A stretch of DNA of 15,177 nt from positions 1 to 15,177 of the forward strand of contig JBHLNL010000064.1 of the NCBI GenBank assembly GCA_048941605.1, read 5' to 3'. Source of the DNA: Loki-b32 sp048941605. GTDB taxonomy: Archaea; Asgardarchaeota; Lokiarchaeia; Sigyniarchaeales; SOKP01. The position numbers were made by a program, and so were the translations under genes. Shown piece by piece: positions 1 to 8,114 of this stretch. The notes below the pieces were generated by a model. It was not told where the DNA came from, made no database searches, and saw nothing but the letters and a program-made list of their open reading frames with translations. Position 1 is the first letter of the stretch, and each line of letters starts with the position of its first letter.

Positions 1-128
1 ATTAATTGTATAATTTTTATCGAATTAATCCATTAACTATATAAATTTACTTCAACTCTAATTTGATCGCGTTTTATCATCATTTAAGTTGTCTTAACAC
101 ATTTTTTAATAATGGAAAATATTGCTTG

Positions 129-145
129 AAAAAGATCTTTTTTTT
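129..145. other. Perfect AT-rich palindrome with T run upstream of mtnA
   Basis: Bases 129-142 read AAAAAGATCTTTTT, a perfect 14-base palindrome, and the T run continues to 145. It lies about 75 bases before the mtnA start. It could be a T-run terminator for a plus-strand gene lying left of the window, a protein-binding site, or chance in AT-rich DNA. The rest of 1-216 shows no convincing gene. Confidence 0.25.
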
Positions 146-216
146 AATATTAAGTAATTTAAACAAATAAGCAATTTCAGACTTAATTTTTAAGGTTTGT
201 AAAATTCTAGATATTT

Positions 217-1236
217 ATGATTCCTTCAATTGAATGGGTTGATAATAAAGTAAAGATGATCGATCAAACGCTCCTTCCCCATAGACTTGAATTTCTTGAA
301 TTTGATGATTATAGAGATGTTGCAACAGCAATAAAAGTAATGAACATTCGAGGTGCTCCTGCTATCGGGGTTGCTGCCGCAATGGGAATGGCTCTAGCAA
401 CGATTGAATATAAAAACCTTCCAAAATCTGAATTTCTTAAAAAAATGGAAGAAGCTGCTGAAAGCATTAAGAAAACACGACCAACAGCTTCAAATCTATT
501 CTGGGCAATAGATAGAATTTGGAACATTGTCAGTTCTTATCCAGATAATCCTTCAAATTTATCAGATCTAGTCATAGAAGAAGCTAAATTGATGGCTCAA
601 GAAGATATTAATGTGAATAAAAATATCGGTAAGAATGGAGCTAGTCTATTGAAGGATGGAGACGTTGTTTTAACACACTGCAATGCTGGTTCACTCGCAA
701 CAGTTCAATATGGAACTGCTTTAGCACCTGTAAGAGCCGCTATCGAAGAAGGCAAAAATATTAGTGTAATTGCTGATGAAACTAGACCTAGGCTACAGGG
801 TGCGAGATTAACCGCATATGAGTTACAATTTGATAATATTCCGGTAAAAGTTATTTCTGATACATCATCCGGATTAATAATGATGCTTGGAAAAATCAAT
901 ATGGTAATTGTTGGAACGGATCGAGTAACCTCTGATGCTGTATTCAATAAAATTGGTACATATTTAGTTGCTTTAGCTGCTAAAGATAATAATATTCCTT
1001 TTTATGTAGCAGCCCCAACCTCAACTTTATCGCTTCATGAAACTGTTAAAGAAGTCACAATTGAACAGAGAGATAGTACTGAAGTTAGTAATATTTTGGG
1101 AAAGGTTCAAATAGTACCGGATGGCGTAGAATGCTTAAATTATGCTTTTGATATAACACCATTTAGACTGGTAACTGGAATTATAACTGAAGATGGCGTT
1201 TATTCACCAGAGGAACTTTTGAAAAAGTATAAATAA
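217..1236 (+). CDS. mtnA: S-methyl-5-thioribose-1-phosphate isomerase (MtnA, aIF2B-like family)
   Basis: This enzyme converts 5-methylthioribose-1-phosphate to 5-methylthioribulose-1-phosphate in the methionine salvage pathway, in the cytoplasm. The 339 residues match the normal family length. Visible motifs are RGAPAIG (45-51), HCNAGSLAT with the expected catalytic Cys155, YGTAL (165-169), ADETRPRLQGARLTAYEL (186-203), GTDR with the expected catalytic Asp235, and NKIGTY (244-249). The C-terminus carries the usual FDITP segment. Related archaeal ribose-1,5-bisphosphate isomerases have a different segment around the catalytic Cys (of the HCHSKA kind), so MtnA is preferred; substrate assignment still rests on motifs alone. 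The GTDR variant replaces the more common GADR. The ATG at 217 gives the expected N-terminus just before the IEW segment, and no clear Shine-Dalgarno precedes it. No other methionine-salvage gene lies in the window. A 75-residue membrane protein follows after 44 bases on the same strand. Confidence 0.93.
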   Translation: MIPSIEWVDNKVKMIDQTLLPHRLEFLEFDDYRDVATAIKVMNIRGAPAIGVAAAMGMALATIEYKNLPKSEFLKKMEEAAESIKKTRPTASNLFWAIDRIWNIVSSYPDNPSNLSDLVIEEAKLMAQEDINVNKNIGKNGASLLKDGDVVLTHCNAGSLATVQYGTALAPVRAAIEEGKNISVIADETRPRLQGARLTAYELQFDNIPVKVISDTSSGLIMMLGKINMVIVGTDRVTSDAVFNKIGTYLVALAAKDNNIPFYVAAPTSTLSLHETVKEVTIEQRDSTEVSNILGKVQIVPDGVECLNYAFDITPFRLVTGIITEDGVYSPEELLKKYK

Positions 1237-1280
1237 TCATTTTAAATTATTTTTTATACACGTTTTTTGATGTTTTTATT

Positions 1281-1508
1281 ATGGAAAGGAAAAAATATCT
1301 TCAAATTGGTTTACTTTGTTTAATATTAACTGTGTTATGTATAATAATCTTTATTATTATCTCAGTTGTTGCAAATCAATATTATTCTGGAAGTCCTCTG
1401 TTTTTATCGGCTATTGAAATAATTAGTTTAATTTTGATTGTTTCATCCATTTTAGGAGGAGTATTAGCATGTTTATTGATCGCTTTATATTTTATTAAAA
1501 AAATTTAA
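1281..1508 (+). CDS. Small two-helix membrane protein, unknown function
   Basis: I do not recognise this 75-residue protein. It starts with a short basic stretch (MERKKY), then a hydrophobic segment at about residues 8-31. A polar loop containing NQYYSGS follows at about 32-38, then a second hydrophobic segment at about 42-72, ending in KKI. The basic N- and C-termini suggest that both ends face the cytoplasm, by the positive-inside rule. The gene begins 44 bases after mtnA on the same strand, so they may share a transcript, but nothing links their functions. It ends 25 bases before the convergent stop of the giant surface-protein gene. The clean hydrophobic pattern argues that it is a real gene; its short length and lack of recognisable homology leave some doubt. 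Confidence 0.6.
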   Translation: MERKKYLQIGLLCLILTVLCIIIFIIISVVANQYYSGSPLFLSAIEIISLILIVSSILGGVLACLLIALYFIKKI

Positions 1509-1533
1509 AAATAAAAAAAAAGTAAAAAATTAA

Positions 1534-4500
1534 TTATTTTCTTAATTCCTCTTTTGCTTTTCTCCGTATCTCTTCAATCCGCTTTATTTCTTTATCTTTT
1601 GATTTATAGCCTCCTCGCTTTTTCTTTACTACCACAACAATGACTGCAATAACAACTCCTATTGTACTCATTGTTATTATACCTGGAAGGCTTGTTAAAA
1701 AATCTATTAAATTGAATCCTGTTGGTGATTGTTTGTAAACTGTAACATTTGCAGATCCGATTCTTCCAAAACTATCATTAGCAAAAAATCTAATCATAAT
1801 TTCACCATAAGGCATCGAATCCCAAAGAGATTGATTAATTATACCTGACGATCCTGTAAAATATATGTTTACTGACCAATGAGTTCCGTTATATAATGAA
1901 TACCAATAAGTATCAGGAGTCACTTCTATAATTGTGAGATTAAATATCGGTGCATTCGATGTAAAGTGAGTTCCTGTCAGAGGGTTGTCTATTGTAATAT
2001 CTGGTGGTAGTACGTCCTTATAAAGTGTCAGTATATACGTATTATTAATATTACCTGCAGAATCATTTGCAATAATTTCTAATTGAAATGAACCATCGCT
2101 TAGACTATTCCATATTGAAACTAGGAGTAATTCTTCAGTACTATTTATTAATAATTCTGTAGAAACACCAACTTTATACCATAATGATACAAAATTAATA
2201 TCAAAGACAGTTATATTGATTGGTGGTGGACTATCCCAATACGATAAATCTAATGGTGCATTAATTGTTATTTTTGGTGCAATAGTATCCTTATATAGGG
2301 TTAAAATGTAAGTATCATTAAGTTTCCCCGTTGTGTCGTTTGCAAATATTTCTATTTGGAATGGGCCTTCACCTAAACTAGTCCATATTGAATTTAAAAG
2401 CAATTCACCTGTATTATTAGTAAGGATTTCAGTTATTCCGTTAGCTCTATACCAGAGAGTATCGAAGTTTGTTTCGTATACAGTAACTGTAATGAGTGGG
2501 GGGCTGTTCCAATATGATTCATTAGAAGGAGTATTAATAACAACCATAGGATTTATGGTATCCTTATACAGTATCAGGGTGAGAGTATTGTTGATATTTC
2601 CAGCAGAATCATTAGCATAAAATTCAATAGTAAACGTCCCCTCAAATAAACCACTCCAGATATCTGCTCTTAAGTCTTCTGCTATATTAGAAATCAAAAA
2701 TTCTTGTTGACCATTAACAATATACCAAATAAATTCAAGGTTTGCGTCAAAAGCCGTTACATTAATGGAAGGGGGTGATGACCAATATGTTTGATCTGCT
2801 GGAGTATTTATAGTAATTAAAGGTGTTATAGCATCTTTATATACTATTACAAAATTGGAATTTTCATTTCCTGCAGTATCATTGGCGTAAAAGATAATTG
2901 TAACCGTTCCATTTCCCACTTGATCCCATACACTCTGGGCGATACTTCCTGTCCAGGTATAATTGTTAGTAGTTACTGTCCCATCATCTAGTTGATACCA
3001 CCTTTCATCTAAATTAGGATCTGTAAATGTTATACTGACCAGTGGAGACGTGGTGCCAAATAGATCGTAAAAATTAGGTGAAATGATGTTTATGGTAGGG
3101 TCTATTGTATCTTTGATGACTATAACTAAATCACTCCCTATATTACCTGCTGAATTATTTATGTAAAATCTAATCCAAACCGGGCCTTCTTTATGATTAT
3201 CCCATGCTGTTTGGTTTATTATTCCTGTTAATCCTATAAATATATAATTTGTAGTCCCATTATCTAAAGAATACCAAGTTGTATCTATATTTTCACCACT
3301 AACAGACACGGCAAAATCTGGAGGTGTTGCTCCAAAGAAATCATTGGATATAGGTAAATTAATTGTAATTGTAGGAGCGTTGATGTCCTTGTAGACGATT
3401 ACTGAGTTGGAATTCTCATTTCCTAGTGTATCATTGGCATAAAAGATAATTGTAACAGTTCCATTTCCTACTTGATCCCATACACTCTGGGCTATAATTC
3501 CCGTCCATGTGTAATTATTAGTAGTTACTGTTCCATTATCTAGCTGATACCACCTTTCATCTAAATTCGGATCAGTAAAACTTATGATAACTGATGGAGG
3601 TGTATTTCCAAATAAATCATAATTAGACGGAGACGTTATTGTAATAACAGGAGCGTTGATATCCTTGTAAACTATTACTGAGTTGGAATTTTCATTTCCT
3701 AGCGTATCGTTGGCGTAAAAGAGGATTGTAACCGTTCCATTTCCTACTTGATCCCATACACTTTGGGCGATACTTCCCGTCCAGGTGTAGTTGTTGGTAG
3801 TTACTGTCCCATCATCTAGTTGATACCACCTTTCATCTAAATTTGGATCTGTAAATGCTATAATAACCGGTGGTGGAGTATCTCCGAATAAATCATAATT
3901 AGACGGAGACGTTAATGTTATAACAGGGGCAATAATGTCCTTGTAGACGATTACTGAGTTGGAATTCTCATTTCCCAGCGTATCGTTAGCATAAAAGAGA
4001 ATTGTAACTGTACCATTTCCAACTTGATCCCATACACTCTGGGCGATACTTCCTGTCCAGGTATAATTATTAGTAGTTACTGTCCCATTATCTAGCTGAT
4101 ACCACCTTTCATCTATATTTGGGTCAGTAAATGTTATAATAACCGGTGGTGGAGTATCTCCGAATAAATCATAATTAGACGGAGACGTTAATGTAATAAT
4201 AGGAGCGTTGATGTCCTTGTAGACAATTACTGAATCGAAATTTTCATTTCCTAGTGTATCGTTAGCATAAAAGAGGATTGTAACTGTACCATTTCCAACT
4301 TGATCCCATACACTCTGAGCGATACTTCCCGTCCAGGTGTAATTGTTAGTAGTTACTGTCCCATTATCTAGTTGATACCACCTTTCATCTAAATTACCAT
4401 CATTAAAGTTGATAATAATTGGCGGAGGTGTACTACCAAATTGATCATAATTAGATGGAGACGTTATTGTAATAACAGGGGCAACAATGTCCTTGTAAAT

Positions 4501-6843
4501 GATTACTGAATCGGAATTCTCATTTCCTAGTGTATCATTGGCATAAAAGATAATTGTAATCGTACCATTTCCAACTTGATCCCATACGCTCTGAGCGATA
4601 CTTCCCGTCCAGGTGTAGTTGTTGGTAGTTACTGTTCCATTATCTAGCTGATACCACCTTTCATCTAAATTACCATCATTAAAGTTGATAATAATTGGCG
4701 GAGGTGTACTTTCAAATAGATCATAATTAGACGGAGACGTTATTGTAATAACAGGGGCAATAATATCCTTGTAGACGATTACTGAGTTGGAATTCTCATT
4801 TCCTAGCGTATCGTTAGCATAAAAGATAATTGTAACCGTTCCATTTCCTACTTGATCCCATACACTTTGGGCGATACTTCCCGTCCAGGTGTAATTGTTA
4901 GTAGTTACTGTCCCATTATCTAGCTGATACCACCTTTCATCTATATTTGGGTCAATAAATGATATAATAACTGGTGGTGGAGTATCTCCGAATAAATCAT
5001 AATTAGATGGAGAAGTTATTGTAATAACAGGAGCGTTGATATCCTTGTAAACTATTACTGAGTTGGAATTTTCATTTCCAAACGTATCGTTAGCATAAAA
5101 GTGAATTGTAATCGTACCGTTTCCCACTTGATCCCATACACTCTGAGCGATACTTCCCGTCCAGGTGTAATTGTTAGTAGTTACTGTCCCATTATCTAGC
5201 TGATACCATCTTTCATCTAAATTACCATCATTAAAGTTGATAATAACCGGTGGTGGTGCACTACCAAATTGATCATAATCAGATGGAGAAGTTATCGTAA
5301 TAACAGGAGCTCTGATATCCTTGTAGACGATTACTGAGTTGGAATTTTCATTTCCTGCAGTATCATTAGCATAGAAAATTATTGTAACTGTTCCATTGCC
5401 AACCTGATCCCATACCCCCTGAGCGATACTTCCCGTCCAGGTGTAATTGTTAGTAGTTACTGTTCCATTATCTAATTGATACCACCTTTCATCTAAATTT
5501 GGATCGGTAAATGCTATAATAACCAGTGGTGGAGTATCTCCGAATAAATCATAATTTGATGGAGAAGTTAACGTAATAACGGGATTTCTGATATCCTTGT
5601 AGACGATTACTGAGTTGGAATTTTCATTTCCTGCAGTATCATTAGCATAGAAAATTATTGTAACTGTTCCATTGCCAACCTGATCCCATACCCCCTGAGC
5701 GATACTTCCCGTCCAGGTGTAATTATTAGTAGTTACTGTTCCATTATCTAGCTGATACCACCTTTCATCTATATTTGGATCGGTAAATGCTATAATAATC
5801 GGTGGTGGAGTATCTCCGAATAAATCATAATTAGATGGAGACGTTATTGTAATAATGGGCGTTCTGATATCTTTATACACGATTACTGAATCGGAATTTT
5901 CATTTCCAAACGTATCGTTAGCATAAAAGATAATTGTCACCGTACCGTTTCCCACTTGATCCCACACACTCTGGGCGATACTTCCCGTCCAAGTGTAGTT
6001 GTTAGTAGTTACTGTCCCATTATCTAGTTGATACCACCTTTCATCCAAATTACCATCATTAAAGTTAATAGTAACTGGTGGTGGTGTAGTTCCAAATAGA
6101 TCATAATCAAATGGAGAAGTTATCGTAATTACAGGAGCATTGATGTCCTTGTAAACGATTACTGAGTTGGAATTTTCATTTCCAAACGTATCGTTAGCAT
6201 AAAAGAGGATTGTAACAGTCCCATTTCCTACTTGATCCCATACACTTTGGGCGATACTTCCCGTCCAGGTGTAGTTGTTAGTAGTTACTGTCCCATTATC
6301 TAGTTGATACCACCTTTCATCTAAATTACCATCATTAAAGTCGATAGTAATTGGCGGAGGTGCAGTACCAAATAGATCATAATCAGATGGAGAAGTTATC
6401 GTAATAACGGGAGCTTCGATATCCTTGCGTACTGTTACTGAGTTGGAATTTTCAATTCCTGCAGTATCATTAGCATAGAAAATTATTGTAACTGTTCCAT
6501 TAGGTCGGAAACTCCATTCTGTTGGATTTATAGTTCCATTATCTGTGAAAGTAATATTTGTAATCCCTTCATCGATAGTATACCATGTTTTATTTACCCC
6601 CAAGATTGGGTCTCTTATCCACACACTATAAGTAGGGGGTGTACTCCCAAAAAGTTGGTTATTTGAAGGCTCATCTATAGTAATTAAAGGTGCCGCACTG
6701 AGTTTTGGGTCTAAATTAAGATTTCTTGGAGTTGTTGGTATCTCAATAAATTGTGAAACAGTTGGAATTAAGAGCAAACTTATTAAAATTATTGATATTT
6801 TTAATAGTCTATTTCTATTCTTTTTTTTCAACTTATAAATCAC
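1534..6843 (-). CDS. Giant Ig-like repeat cell-surface protein with C-terminal membrane anchor
   Basis: This 1769-residue protein is predicted to be exported and held at the cell surface. Residues 1-30 form a signal peptide: a Lys/Arg-rich start, then a hydrophobic core at about 15-28. Eighteen tandem beta-rich units of 91-96 residues follow, from about residue 50 to 1708. Typical unit features are an ITITSPS start, a WYQLDNGT centre, a FYANDT stretch and a VIVYKD end, resembling bacterial/archaeal Ig-like folds. Units 1-11 and 13 are near-identical 92-mers; units 0, 12 and 14-17 have diverged. By my count there are about 70 N-X-S/T sequons, four in a typical core unit, suggesting dense N-glycosylation. 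A single transmembrane helix at about 1721-1739 is followed by a 30-residue, highly charged cytoplasmic tail beginning KKKRGG. The start codon is GTG at 6841-6843; no ATG lies in frame nearby and an in-frame stop lies upstream. Adhesion, S-layer-associated or cell-contact roles are possible but unproven. It lies 171 bases downstream of dus. Confidence 0.9.
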   Translation of the reverse strand: MIYKLKKKNRNRLLKISIILISLLLIPTVSQFIEIPTTPRNLNLDPKLSAAPLITIDEPSNNQLFGSTPPTYSVWIRDPILGVNKTWYTIDEGITNITFTDNGTINPTEWSFRPNGTVTIIFYANDTAGIENSNSVTVRKDIEAPVITITSPSDYDLFGTAPPPITIDFNDGNLDERWYQLDNGTVTTNNYTWTGSIAQSVWDQVGNGTVTILFYANDTFGNENSNSVIVYKDINAPVITITSPFDYDLFGTTPPPVTINFNDGNLDERWYQLDNGTVTTNNYTWTGSIAQSVWDQVGNGTVTIIFYANDTFGNENSDSVIVYKDIRTPIITITSPSNYDLFGDTPPPIIIAFTDPNIDERWYQLDNGTVTTNNYTWTGSIAQGVWDQVGNGTVTIIFYANDTAGNENSNSVIVYKDIRNPVITLTSPSNYDLFGDTPPLVIIAFTDPNLDERWYQLDNGTVTTNNYTWTGSIAQGVWDQVGNGTVTIIFYANDTAGNENSNSVIVYKDIRAPVITITSPSDYDQFGSAPPPVIINFNDGNLDERWYQLDNGTVTTNNYTWTGSIAQSVWDQVGNGTITIHFYANDTFGNENSNSVIVYKDINAPVITITSPSNYDLFGDTPPPVIISFIDPNIDERWYQLDNGTVTTNNYTWTGSIAQSVWDQVGNGTVTIIFYANDTLGNENSNSVIVYKDIIAPVITITSPSNYDLFESTPPPIIINFNDGNLDERWYQLDNGTVTTNNYTWTGSIAQSVWDQVGNGTITIIFYANDTLGNENSDSVIIYKDIVAPVITITSPSNYDQFGSTPPPIIINFNDGNLDERWYQLDNGTVTTNNYTWTGSIAQSVWDQVGNGTVTILFYANDTLGNENFDSVIVYKDINAPIITLTSPSNYDLFGDTPPPVIITFTDPNIDERWYQLDNGTVTTNNYTWTGSIAQSVWDQVGNGTVTILFYANDTLGNENSNSVIVYKDIIAPVITLTSPSNYDLFGDTPPPVIIAFTDPNLDERWYQLDDGTVTTNNYTWTGSIAQSVWDQVGNGTVTILFYANDTLGNENSNSVIVYKDINAPVITITSPSNYDLFGNTPPSVIISFTDPNLDERWYQLDNGTVTTNNYTWTGIIAQSVWDQVGNGTVTIIFYANDTLGNENSNSVIVYKDINAPTITINLPISNDFFGATPPDFAVSVSGENIDTTWYSLDNGTTNYIFIGLTGIINQTAWDNHKEGPVWIRFYINNSAGNIGSDLVIVIKDTIDPTINIISPNFYDLFGTTSPLVSITFTDPNLDERWYQLDDGTVTTNNYTWTGSIAQSVWDQVGNGTVTIIFYANDTAGNENSNFVIVYKDAITPLITINTPADQTYWSSPPSINVTAFDANLEFIWYIVNGQQEFLISNIAEDLRADIWSGLFEGTFTIEFYANDSAGNINNTLTLILYKDTINPMVVINTPSNESYWNSPPLITVTVYETNFDTLWYRANGITEILTNNTGELLLNSIWTSLGEGPFQIEIFANDTTGKLNDTYILTLYKDTIAPKITINAPLDLSYWDSPPPINITVFDINFVSLWYKVGVSTELLINSTEELLLVSIWNSLSDGSFQLEIIANDSAGNINNTYILTLYKDVLPPDITIDNPLTGTHFTSNAPIFNLTIIEVTPDTYWYSLYNGTHWSVNIYFTGSSGIINQSLWDSMPYGEIMIRFFANDSFGRIGSANVTVYKQSPTGFNLIDFLTSLPGIITMSTIGVVIAVIVVVVKKKRGGYKSKDKEIKRIEEIRRKAKEELRK
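1720..2826 (-). repeat. Four diverged Ig-like units (14-17) next to the membrane anchor
   Basis: Residues 1340-1708 hold three 91-residue units and one of about 96. They keep the fold landmarks (ITINTP-like start, a WY centre, ANDS/ANDT-G, and an LYKD end) but have little identity with the core array. Units 14-16 form their own subgroup, with YWSSPP/YWNSPP/YWDSPP near the start and ANDS/ANDT then INNT/LNDT near the end. Unit 17 instead resembles unit 12, with SGIINQ and an NDS/NNS-G stretch. These membrane-proximal units likely form the stalk. Confidence 0.8.
2827..3102 (-). repeat. Detached thirteenth-unit copy of the 276-bp repeat
   Basis: Residues 1248-1339 repeat the core unit, including DERWYQLDDGT, NNYTWTG and VWDQVGNGT. 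It is separated from the main array by divergent unit 12 (3103-3378). It shares with unit 10 (3655-3930) the Asn-to-Asp change in YQLDDGT, seen as ccatcatctag in both instead of ccattatctag elsewhere. That suggests unit 10 and unit 13 exchanged sequence or one was copied from the other. Its first 20 residues are more diverged than the rest. Confidence 0.9.
3379..6414 (-). repeat. Eleven tandem 276-bp coding repeats (units 1-11 of the surface protein)
   Basis: The period is exactly 276 bases (92 codons). The marker tccttgta recurs at 3662, 3938 and 4214, and a near match follows at 4490. Unit n covers the 276 bases descending from 6414-276(n-1), that is residues 144-1155 in total. Unit residues 31-69, containing DERWYQLDNGT, NNYTWTG and VWDQVGNGT, are almost invariant. 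Residues 9-30 and the segment after FYANDT vary. The copies also stay very similar at DNA level, which points to recent duplication or gene conversion rather than only selection on the protein. Confidence 0.95.
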
Positions 6844-6982
6844 CGTAAAAATATAATAAATATGTAAAAATTCGTTTTTTTAAAATTTTGTTTAAATTAT
6901 TCATAATTAGTTAATTAAAAAGTCATGAATTTTAATATTCTTAAGTAATTCATTCAATTAAGTCTTAGTATATAATGCAGAA

Positions 6983-6997
6983 GATACCTATGGTATC
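6983..6997. other. Short perfect hairpin between dus and the surface-protein gene
   Basis: GATACC and GGTATC form a perfect 6-bp stem with a 3-base loop (TAT on the plus strand). On the minus strand it lies 17 bases after the dus stop and about 140 bases before the surface-protein start. It could help end the dus transcript, process a shared transcript, or be an operator. A TATA-like TTATATAC lies just downstream of it on the minus strand (about 6967-6974) and could be the promoter region of the surface-protein gene. Confidence 0.35.
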
Positions 6998-7014
6998 AAT
7001 TTTATAATATTTTG

Positions 7015-8007
7015 TTAATTATTAGTAAATATATCCTCTATTGTAGTTTTAAGTTGTTTTAGGTTTTTTGTTCTGCTTATTTGAATCCTAAAATTAGAAG
7101 AATTTTTAATATCTTTGGTTATCCATATTGCATTTCTTTTTAATTCAATAAATTTCATTTCTTCAGTATTAATTGGATGTAAAGTTCCATTAAGAAACTC
7201 ATCAATAGATTCCTCATAAATCCTGATATATATTTTAACTAGATCCAGATTTTTTTTTGAGAGAACTTCTTTACCTTTTGTTAAATATTCATGGACCTGA
7301 TTGAAAATTTCTGGATTCCCCATGGATTCCCTTCCAATCATCAAAGCATCAACATCTGTATAATCTATAAAATGCTTTGCAGTTATTGGATTGAAAATGT
7401 TTCCATTTCCAACTATGGGTATCATTAATCTTTCCTTTAAACTTTTTACAGTATCTAAATCTAATGCTCCACCATTAAATTTACTTAAGACAGTCCGGGC
7501 ATGAATTATTAATAAATCTATTCCAGAATTGTTTATAATTTTTGTTAATTTTTCAGTCTTAACTGGTTTTTCAAATCCCGTTCTAATTTTTAGTGAAACA
7601 GGTCTAGACGAGTATTTTACAGCGGTTTTAATTAATAGGCTCAGTCTTTCTAAATCCTTCATCAAATATCCCCCTTCTTGAGCTTTAATAGCTCTTTTTG
7701 AGGGACATCCAGCATTAAAATCAAGTATATCAAATTTATAACTATCAAGATAATCTATAGCTTTTTTCAGCGCTACTGAGTCGGAACCGATTAATTGAAC
7801 CCCAATTGGTTTTTCCTCTTCAATTTTGTATAAATCTTTTTCTAGAGACTTAGGATTTTTTTCAATTTTTTTAGTATATAGCATTGGAACGTAAACTAAT
7901 CCAATCTTCTGAAGTTTTCTACAGAATCTCCTGTAAGGAGCTGTTGTGACATTTAACATGGGTGCCAATATGTACCTATTCTCTAAATTGAGTGGTCCTA
8001 GCTTCAT
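7015..8007 (-). CDS. dus: tRNA-dihydrouridine synthase family protein
   Basis: Dus enzymes are FMN-dependent and reduce uridines in the tRNA D-loop to dihydrouridine. The 330 residues match the family. The N-terminal TIM-barrel part shows APM at 15-17 (flavin site) and GVQLIGSD (69-76). It also shows FNAGCPSKRAIKAQEGGYLM (97-116), with Cys101 in the position of the catalytic cysteine. Further on are SLKIRTGF (138-145), HARTV (169-173, where HGRT is usual), VGNGNI (199-204) and GRESMGNPEIF (225-235). Residues from about 240 to 330 form the helical, basic C-terminal part expected to touch tRNA. HARTV and GRES are mild variants and do not suggest loss of function. The ATG at 8007 gives the standard short lead-in to the first barrel strand. 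Which uridine it modifies cannot be told. It is divergent from the 168-residue gene, with 107 bases between the starts. Confidence 0.92.
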   Translation of the reverse strand: MKLGPLNLENRYILAPMLNVTTAPYRRFCRKLQKIGLVYVPMLYTKKIEKNPKSLEKDLYKIEEEKPIGVQLIGSDSVALKKAIDYLDSYKFDILDFNAGCPSKRAIKAQEGGYLMKDLERLSLLIKTAVKYSSRPVSLKIRTGFEKPVKTEKLTKIINNSGIDLLIIHARTVLSKFNGGALDLDTVKSLKERLMIPIVGNGNIFNPITAKHFIDYTDVDALMIGRESMGNPEIFNQVHEYLTKGKEVLSKKNLDLVKIYIRIYEESIDEFLNGTLHPINTEEMKFIELKRNAIWITKDIKNSSNFRIQISRTKNLKQLKTTIEDIFTNN

Positions 8008-8114
8008 AATTTTTATATTTATTCCTCAAGGCAAACTTACAAGCTATAATGATGAAGTTTTTTATTAAATGAAATTTTCTATAATTAAATAAATCTATTA
8101 ATCTGCCAAATAAC
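8008..8114. promoter_or_regulatory. Divergent promoter region between dus and the 168-residue gene
   Basis: These 107 bases separate two divergent starts and must hold both promoters. For the plus gene, an AT stretch ctataattaaataaat (8079-8094) lies about 21-36 bases before the ATG, which would suit a TATA box with a nearly leaderless transcript. For dus, a TTTAATAAAA-like run on the minus strand (about 8061-8070) is a weaker candidate. No repressor-like palindrome is visible. Confidence 0.35.

Noticed and set aside
1..216. Possible fragment of an upstream gene or a tRNA at the left edge
   Set aside because: No long open frame, cloverleaf or recognisable motif is visible; the DNA is AT-rich with many stops on both strands.
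217..1236. Assignment as ribose-1,5-bisphosphate isomerase or aIF2B subunit
   Set aside because: The segment around Cys155 (HCNAGSLAT then YGTAL) and the RGAPAIG motif fit methylthioribose-1-phosphate isomerase better than those relatives.
2333..2620. 95-residue open frame antisense to the surface-protein gene
   Set aside because: It lies wholly within the giant gene on the opposite strand, has no recognisable motif and looks like a shadow of the coding frame.
2827..6414. Direct repeats as a possible CRISPR array or satellite
   Set aside because: The 276-base period is a whole number of codons, the frame is open across the entire region, and copies differ in ways that keep a coherent protein. 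They are coding repeats of a surface protein.
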